NCBI GenBank assembly: GCA_947458565.1
Contig: CANGZK010000036.1
Span: 1 to 9,905 of the forward strand
Length of the DNA: 9,905 nt
Direction: 5' to 3'
Source: Acidimicrobiaceae bacterium
GTDB lineage: Bacteria > Actinomycetota > Acidimicrobiia > Acidimicrobiales > Ilumatobacteraceae
Part shown: in pieces, positions 5,791 through 9,905 of the stretch
How the letters are laid out: each line of letters opens with the position of its first letter
How positions within the stretch are numbered: the stretch's first letter is position 1
The notes under the pieces: model-generated
What the model saw: the letters and a program-made list of their open reading frames with translations, nothing else
The model's database searches: none
What the model was told of the DNA's origin: nothing
Translations under genes and position numbers: made by a program

Positions 5791-6828
5791 ATGACTAAGG
5801 ACCCAGTGCGCATCGGATTTTTGGGTACCGGCTGTATTGCCACCTATCACTCCAAGAGCCTTAAGCGAGGCGGTGCTCACATCGTGCGCGCAGGCGCTTA
5901 CGACCCAGACGATAATCGTGCTCAAGCATTTTGCCTAGCTAGTGGTCACACAATGTGTGCATCCGAAGACGAAGTGATTGCATCAGCAGACGCGGTCTAT
6001 GTGTGCACGTGGACTTCAGAACATCGAAGGCTGGTTGAGAAAGTCATTGCGGCTGGCAAATCCGTGTTTTGTGAGAAACCGCTGTCGCCAACGTTGGCCG
6101 AGGCCGAGCAACTCGTAAGTAAAGTCAACGCGAGCGGCGTAATCAACCAAGTTGGTTTAGTACTGCGACATGCACCAAGTTATTTATGGGCTCGTGAATT
6201 GATCTCTGAACCAAAATCTGGTCGCGTGATGAACGTAGTGTTTCGAGACGATCAATTCATTCCAATTCAGAGTTACTACGCATCGAACTGGCGTAAGGAC
6301 GTCTCGAGAGCAGGCGCAGGAACACTGCTTGAGCACAGTATCCACGACGTCGACATGCTGAACTTCTTGATCGGCACTATCACTGATACAAGCATGAGGT
6401 CACATAACTTTCATGGCCATCCAGGAATCGAAGATTCGGTGAGTGCGACAATGCAGTTCGCAAATGGTGCAGTTGGAACCTTGTCGTCTATCTGGCACGA
6501 CAACCTCACACGACCGAGCCAACGCAGTGTCGAGATTTTCTGTGAAAATCGGACGATCACCATGCGTGGACATGAATGGTTTGGCCCTGTCGAGTGGCAC
6601 GACAGCGACGGCACAACGGGCTCACTTGGTGCGGATGAGTTGCTTGCTCACACCGAACCAATTGCTTATGGTGCCAGCAATGCTGATGTTGCATTTGTGC
6701 ACGCAGTTGCCACCAACACACCCGCCTACCCCGATGTCAACGTTGCGTTGCAAGCTCACACCGTCGTAGATGCGATGTATCGCTCGGCTGCCGATAATGG
6801 ACGCAATGTGAGTATCAATGGAAAATAA
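5791..6828 (+). CDS. Gfo/Idh/MocA family NAD(P)-dependent oxidoreductase, substrate unknown
   Basis: A 345-residue cytoplasmic dehydrogenase-like protein. Residues 7-17 (RIGFLGTGCIA) are the GxGxxA dinucleotide-binding turn of the N-terminal Rossmann fold. Glu95-Lys96-Pro97 in FCEKPLSP is the family EKP motif, whose lysine contacts the cofactor and substrate. The C-terminal alpha/beta domain carries LLEHSIHDVDML at about 179-190, with His185 and Asp186 in the place of the usual catalytic D-x-G-x-H-x-x-D region. Members oxidise or reduce sugars, inositols, bile pigments or other hydroxy compounds, so the family alone does not give a substrate. The gene starts six bases after thiQ and overlaps the next gene by 11 bases, so it is probably on the riboswitch-controlled transcript. 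No Shine-Dalgarno sequence is visible. A role in thiamine metabolism is possible but is only guilt by association. Confidence 0.88.
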   Translation: MTKDPVRIGFLGTGCIATYHSKSLKRGGAHIVRAGAYDPDDNRAQAFCLASGHTMCASEDEVIASADAVYVCTWTSEHRRLVEKVIAAGKSVFCEKPLSPTLAEAEQLVSKVNASGVINQVGLVLRHAPSYLWARELISEPKSGRVMNVVFRDDQFIPIQSYYASNWRKDVSRAGAGTLLEHSIHDVDMLNFLIGTITDTSMRSHNFHGHPGIEDSVSATMQFANGAVGTLSSIWHDNLTRPSQRSVEIFCENRTITMRGHEWFGPVEWHDSDGTTGSLGADELLAHTEPIAYGASNADVAFVHAVATNTPAYPDVNVALQAHTVVDAMYRSAADNGRNVSINGK

Positions 6829-7270
6829 CTATCTTGTTGAAGAAGTTCCAACTGATGAGATTCTCGTTTTGCGCATGTCTGTACTACGTGATGGAACGCC
6901 GTCGCAAGATCCCCATTACGCAGAAGACGACACTGAGGGATCAATAAACCTTGGCATTCGCGAAAGTGGTGTATTGGTTGCGTGTTCTACATGGTTGCCT
7001 CGCCCATGGCCGCTTGACCAAGCTGCCCCCGCAACACAACTACGCGGTATGGCTGTTGCAAAACATCTGCAATCCAAGGGTCTTGGCCGCATTTTGCTGC
7101 AGGCAGGTGTTGTGCGAGCAACATCGCTTGGTTCAACATATGTTTGGGCACGTGCGCGCGACAACGCGCTGTATTTCTATGAACGGAATGAGTTTTTAAC
7201 TTGTGGAGACCAATTCATCGATGAAGCAACCGGACTTGGTCATCATCTGGTGATGCTGAAAATCAATTAA
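6818..7270 (+). CDS. GNAT-family N-acetyltransferase, substrate unknown
   Basis: A 150-residue protein with the GNAT core. Residues about 74-95 form motif A (LRGMAV strand, then the acetyl-CoA pyrophosphate loop QSKGLG at 85-90, fitting Q/R-x-x-G-x-G/A). Residues 110-126 (WARARDNALYFYERNEF) form motif B with a helix containing the common N-x-A-x-x-F-Y-E pattern. The N-terminal strands are shorter and less conserved, as usual for the substrate side. The ATG at 6818 overlaps the preceding gene by 11 bases; a weak GTGAG at 6808-6812 lies upstream, so it is likely translated by coupling. It is the last gene of the thiamine operon and stops four bases before the convergent copper gene; no terminator hairpin is visible between them. 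The acceptor could be an amine or another small molecule; the sequence does not say. Confidence 0.87.
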   Translation: MENNYLVEEVPTDEILVLRMSVLRDGTPSQDPHYAEDDTEGSINLGIRESGVLVACSTWLPRPWPLDQAAPATQLRGMAVAKHLQSKGLGRILLQAGVVRATSLGSTYVWARARDNALYFYERNEFLTCGDQFIDEATGLGHHLVMLKIN

Positions 7271-7274
7271 CTTT

Positions 7275-8894
7275 CTATTTTTTGATATCAACCACAATCT
7301 TAAAAAGTGTTGTTGAGCTTGCCGTTTGCTTGACCAAAATCTCAATTGCCCACTCACCCTCATAAGCAAACTCGGTAACCCCAGAAAAGTGATTGGAACC
7401 AGTTTCTGACAGAACTATTGGACCATTGGGTATGTTGCGAGATGGCATCGACATGCGAGCAGAGGCCGACTCAATCTGCACAAATGTGCCGTCAGCCCTT
7501 GCAATCACCACATGCACTTCACTTTGACCAACTCGTGCCGAAGTAAGCGACAGCTCGACAATCATCTGCCCTTGAAAAATAGTGGACGAAAGTGGTGCTG
7601 GCTCGATCTCCCCCTTTGGAGGCATGGCAACAAGAGCCGCAGTAATCGTCAAGATAACGATTCCAAACAACACCTCGATACCCATCGACTGGCGCAGTGA
7701 GCCCGAGCGTTTTTGCTGCATCGCTACACGCGACACCGCGCCGAGTGCGATCAAGACAACGACTAGACACACTTTGACGATGAGAGTTCGTCCATAACGA
7801 CTCTCCAGAATCTGACCAAAACCATCCAGCATCAACCATGCCTGAATAACGCCAGTAAGCACAATGACTGGAACAGCAAAACCTGCAGTTCGCGAAAACC
7901 ATCGCAATGAAGGTGCCGATGTTGATTCATCGTTTGCAAGCCACATATTGCGGTCGTACACAATGATCAGAAGTGGCCCTACCCAGAGCGAAACCGCAAG
8001 CATGTGCAACGTGTCGAGCCCAACACTCAACACAACAGGGCTTGTTGCGACAGGGTGACCTGCCATCGACAGAGTGAGAGCGACACCAACTAGCGATGCC
8101 CATGCACCAAACTTCCACCACCAAGTGCCACGAAACTGAATTACTGCAATAAGTGCGCCATTGATGCCTAACAGCACAAGTCGAGCAAGTTGCATCTTGC
8201 CGTACTGCGTCGTCAGCGTTTCGGAAAGCAACGATAGATCTGCGGCCTTATAGATCTTGTACCCCGAAATGTGCGGGCCATACGCAATCAGACCCTCAAG
8301 AGTGCCCAATGCGGCAAATGCCCAGCCGCCCATGAGCGCGAGAGTTGATCGTGGAGACAAACGATCGGTGCGCACAGCCTGCAATAACCCAATGCCACCG
8401 ATGAGTAGAACAATTCCGAGATATGTAACCCAACGAATGACATCAAATAATCTGGCAAGGCCATGGCGCTCAAGTACTTGACCCTTACTTATTGCCGAAA
8501 CATCTATTGAAGTATTTCCAATTTGAAATGTAAACGATCCTTGAACAGGATGACTATCGGATGAAGCGACACGCCACACCACCACATAGGTGCCTGGTTC
8601 TAATACCGAGATCGGTGCTCGAACGATGGATTTATCTGCGGCGTCGCGAACTGGCTTGATCGTTTGAACGACATTGCCAGACGAGTCAAGAATCCGAATC
8701 TTGCCAAACACGGTGTCGACAAATTCATTAAAAAATAATGAGATCTCTGTAGGTGACTGATCGAGGACTGCGCTAGGTGCTGGCTCACTCGTGAGCAAGA
8801 TTGCGTGTGCTGATGCAAGTTGTGCTGGCGCAAGCACAGTCAGCAGTGCAACGACAACAAATGCCAGTCTTACAAGGAGTTTTCGCAACATCAT
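7275..8894 (-). CDS. CopC-CopD copper-handling protein with C-terminal YtkA-like domain
   Basis: A 539-residue membrane protein combining three modules. Residues 1-29 are a signal peptide ending ASA. Cleavage there leaves His30 as the new N-terminus, the first ligand of the CopC Cu(II) site. Residues 30-127 are the CopC beta-barrel, with Asp113 and His115 in SSDSHPVQG supplying the other expected ligands (mature positions 84 and 86). Residues about 150-425 hold about eight membrane helices of CopD, with conserved histidines in SMAGHPVA (His280) and LDTLHMLAVSLWVGP (His296). Residues about 443-539 form an extracytoplasmic beta domain resembling YtkA/FixH-like domains (MSMPSRN, then EFAYEGEWAIEI). 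It would bind copper outside the cell and pass it across the membrane or into cuproenzyme assembly. The start at 8894 follows the upstream stop by one base; the next codon is also ATG. The frame runs back to 8954, but this would bury the signal peptide. Copper handling is well supported, direction of transport is not. Confidence 0.92.
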   Translation of the reverse strand: MMLRKLLVRLAFVVVALLTVLAPAQLASAHAILLTSEPAPSAVLDQSPTEISLFFNEFVDTVFGKIRILDSSGNVVQTIKPVRDAADKSIVRAPISVLEPGTYVVVWRVASSDSHPVQGSFTFQIGNTSIDVSAISKGQVLERHGLARLFDVIRWVTYLGIVLLIGGIGLLQAVRTDRLSPRSTLALMGGWAFAALGTLEGLIAYGPHISGYKIYKAADLSLLSETLTTQYGKMQLARLVLLGINGALIAVIQFRGTWWWKFGAWASLVGVALTLSMAGHPVATSPVVLSVGLDTLHMLAVSLWVGPLLIIVYDRNMWLANDESTSAPSLRWFSRTAGFAVPVIVLTGVIQAWLMLDGFGQILESRYGRTLIVKVCLVVVLIALGAVSRVAMQQKRSGSLRQSMGIEVLFGIVILTITAALVAMPPKGEIEPAPLSSTIFQGQMIVELSLTSARVGQSEVHVVIARADGTFVQIESASARMSMPSRNIPNGPIVLSETGSNHFSGVTEFAYEGEWAIEILVKQTASSTTLFKIVVDIKK

Positions 8895-8895
8895 C

Positions 8896-9576
8896 TCAGT
8901 AGGCGTCCACGATTGGCAGCCCATCAACGGCAACTCTGCCGAGCAGCCATGCAAGACGATGATTGGGTGACAACTTGGCTGCAGCCTCGGGCAACACGGT
9001 GAGCCCCATCGACTTGCGACTATTCCAGATCATGAGTTGGCGATCCAACTCAAATCGCACAAATGTTGCATCCCAACTTTCAAACGAATAACCGGGATTC
9101 AGATCGGCCAGGTTGAGATCAGCATGATGTACTTCGGTTTCGCACCAGCGCATCAGCATGAGATCGGTAATAGCCACCCGCGCACCACCAGCATGTGACT
9201 TGATGCCAAAACCTGACCACGTTGTGGGAGTCGCTGATGCCCACGCACCTTCGAGTGCATAAATGCTCGCGCGCACATGTCCGACCAGTTCGTGCGCACT
9301 GAGACTCGACCAGGCCTCAATTTGGGCATCGCGAGTTGGCTTGCCACCTTCATATTGTTCTGTTTCTTCGCCTCGGCCCGCCGCTACAAACATTCGTTGA
9401 TGGCTGTATGCATTGTTGGCCAAGTGGCTCAGCACATGACCCCGGCTCCAGCCAGCCAGCTTCGATGGCTGCCGACACTGCTCATCGGTAAGCCCGTCAA
9501 GCGCCTGCAATAACCGCTGATGTGAAGCCGCGCATCCAACCACCTGGGCGTTGAGAATGCGACTTGAATCAACCAT
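8896..9576 (-). CDS. Maleylpyruvate isomerase family (mycothiol-dependent, DinB-fold) protein
   Basis: A 226-residue protein of the MDMPI/DinB-like four-helix metalloenzyme family. The N-terminal signature LAGWSRGHVLSHLANNA (about residues 40-56) matches the family P-G-W-T-R-G-H-V-x-x-H-x-A-x-N motif. His51, Glu146 and His150 (in CETEVHHADL) fit the metal triad of the Corynebacterium enzyme in spacing. Characterised members isomerise maleylpyruvate using mycothiol, but most paralogues are uncharacterised mycothiol-linked transferases or isomerases, so the reaction here is open. No gentisate-pathway gene is nearby. An in-frame TTG at 9585 is an alternative start; the ATG at 9576 is preferred, although no clear ribosome binding site is seen. 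It lies 26 bases after the ABC ATPase gene and one base before the copper gene, which implies co-transcription and coupling with the latter. Confidence 0.88.
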   Translation of the reverse strand: MVDSSRILNAQVVGCAASHQRLLQALDGLTDEQCRQPSKLAGWSRGHVLSHLANNAYSHQRMFVAAGRGEETEQYEGGKPTRDAQIEAWSSLSAHELVGHVRASIYALEGAWASATPTTWSGFGIKSHAGGARVAITDLMLMRWCETEVHHADLNLADLNPGYSFESWDATFVRFELDRQLMIWNSRKSMGLTVLPEAAAKLSPNHRLAWLLGRVAVDGLPIVDAY

Positions 9577-9602
9577 CTCAAACAACGGTAGTGGCTCGGC
9601 CT

Positions 9603-9905
9603 TTACAAACGAGAAGAGCGTTGCGGAATCACGACAACAGTGCCATCTGCCTCGTGGTGTACGCGAGCTGAAACACCATAAAACTCTGCAAGAGTTTCAC
9701 TTCGCAAAACCTGCTTGGCTGTACCCTCAGCCACTCGATGGCCTTCGTGCATCAGCACTAAACGATCTGCGTACAGACCAGCCAGCGTGAGGTCGTGCAT
9801 GGCAGAAATGATTGTGAGTCCTTGTTCGCGACGCAAACTATCTACAAGTTCGAGCGCTTGTTGCTGATGACCGATATCTAGCGCGCTCGTTGGTTCGTCG
9901 AGCAA
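9603..9905 (-). CDS. ABC transporter ATPase of the iron-siderophore/haem/cobalamin type, C-terminal part (5' end outside window)
   Basis: The last 100 codons of an ATP-binding subunit, beginning within Walker B (LLDEPTSALD, including the D-loop SALD) and containing the H-loop histidine in ISAMHDLTLAGLYADRLVLM. The segment LTLAGLYADRLVLMHEG, an EGTAKQVL stretch and a short beta tail ending TVVVIPQR resemble FecE, FepC, HmuV and BtuD, the ATPases that pair with FecCD-type permeases. Walker A, the Q-loop and the signature lie beyond the window edge. The substrate class (ferric siderophore, haem or cobalamin) cannot be decided without the permease and binding protein, which should lie upstream on the minus strand, at positions above 9905. 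It is followed on the same strand by the isomerase-like gene after 26 bases. Confidence 0.88.
   Translation of the reverse strand: MLDEPTSALDIGHQQQALELVDSLRREQGLTIISAMHDLTLAGLYADRLVLMHEGHRVAEGTAKQVLRSETLAEFYGVSARVHHEADGTVVVIPQRSSRL

Noticed and set aside
7282..7291. Ten-base palindrome TTGATATCAA near the end of the copper gene
   Set aside because: It has no loop and lies inside codons. It is a short AT-rich palindrome expected by chance and not a credible terminator.
8895..8954. 20-residue N-terminal extension of the copper protein
   Set aside because: It overlaps the coding end of the upstream isomerase-like gene and would bury the signal peptide that exposes the copper-binding N-terminal histidine.
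9681..9697. Inverted repeat AAACTC-TGCAA-GAGTTT
   Set aside because: It is a short stem within the ABC ATPase coding region, without a tail or position that suggests a function.
1..9905. Defence system, mobile element, CRISPR array, tRNA or rRNA
   Set aside because: I looked for transposase, integrase and nuclease motifs, repeated spacers, terminal repeats and RNA gene signatures and saw none. The gene content is metabolic and transport-related throughout.

Overview
The window looks like chromosomal DNA from an actinobacterium of medium GC content, plausibly in or near the Acidimicrobiia. This rests on three things: a mycothiol-dependent-type maleylpyruvate isomerase relative (mycothiol is an actinobacterial thiol), frequent GTG starts with few strong Shine-Dalgarno sites, and the combination of a membrane pyrophosphatase, an SCP2-domain protein and an actinobacterial-style thiamine uptake operon. 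The lineage is an inference from gene content only. I see no sign of phage, plasmid, transposon, CRISPR array, tRNA or rRNA. Coding density is very high, and the longest gene-free stretch is the 204-base divergent region 1562-1765.

Layout. Positions 1-495 (+) hold the 3' end of a proton-pumping membrane pyrophosphatase gene (hppA). It is followed 28 bases later by a small SCP2 sterol-carrier-like gene (524-922, +) whose start codon lies inside a nearly perfect 20-bp hairpin. A convergent nfuA-like Fe-S carrier gene (941-1561, -) comes next. Between nfuA and the next gene is a divergent control region with a predicted nfuA promoter on the minus strand and a TPP riboswitch on the plus strand. 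The riboswitch heads a tight plus-strand operon: thiamine pyrophosphokinase (thiN), thiamine-binding lipoprotein (thiB), fused two-half permease (thiP), ATPase (thiQ), a Gfo/Idh/MocA oxidoreductase and a GNAT acetyltransferase (1766-7270). Gaps or overlaps range from -11 to +14 bases.

From 7275 to the end three genes run on the minus strand. In transcription order they are an iron-siderophore/haem/cobalamin-type ABC ATPase (cut by the window end), a DinB-fold maleylpyruvate isomerase relative, and a long CopC-CopD-YtkA-like copper protein. The last two are separated by a single base.

How they work together. The thi operon is a complete thiamine salvage unit: ThiB captures thiamine outside the cell, ThiP and ThiQ import it, ThiN pyrophosphorylates it to TPP, and TPP feeds back through the riboswitch. 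The oxidoreductase and acetyltransferase share the transcript but have no known role in this pathway. The minus-strand group suggests metal or cofactor uptake and copper handling. The points most worth a second look are the hairpin at 511-554, the merging of aptamer and ribosome binding site at 1754-1758, and the two unexplained genes at the end of the thiamine operon.
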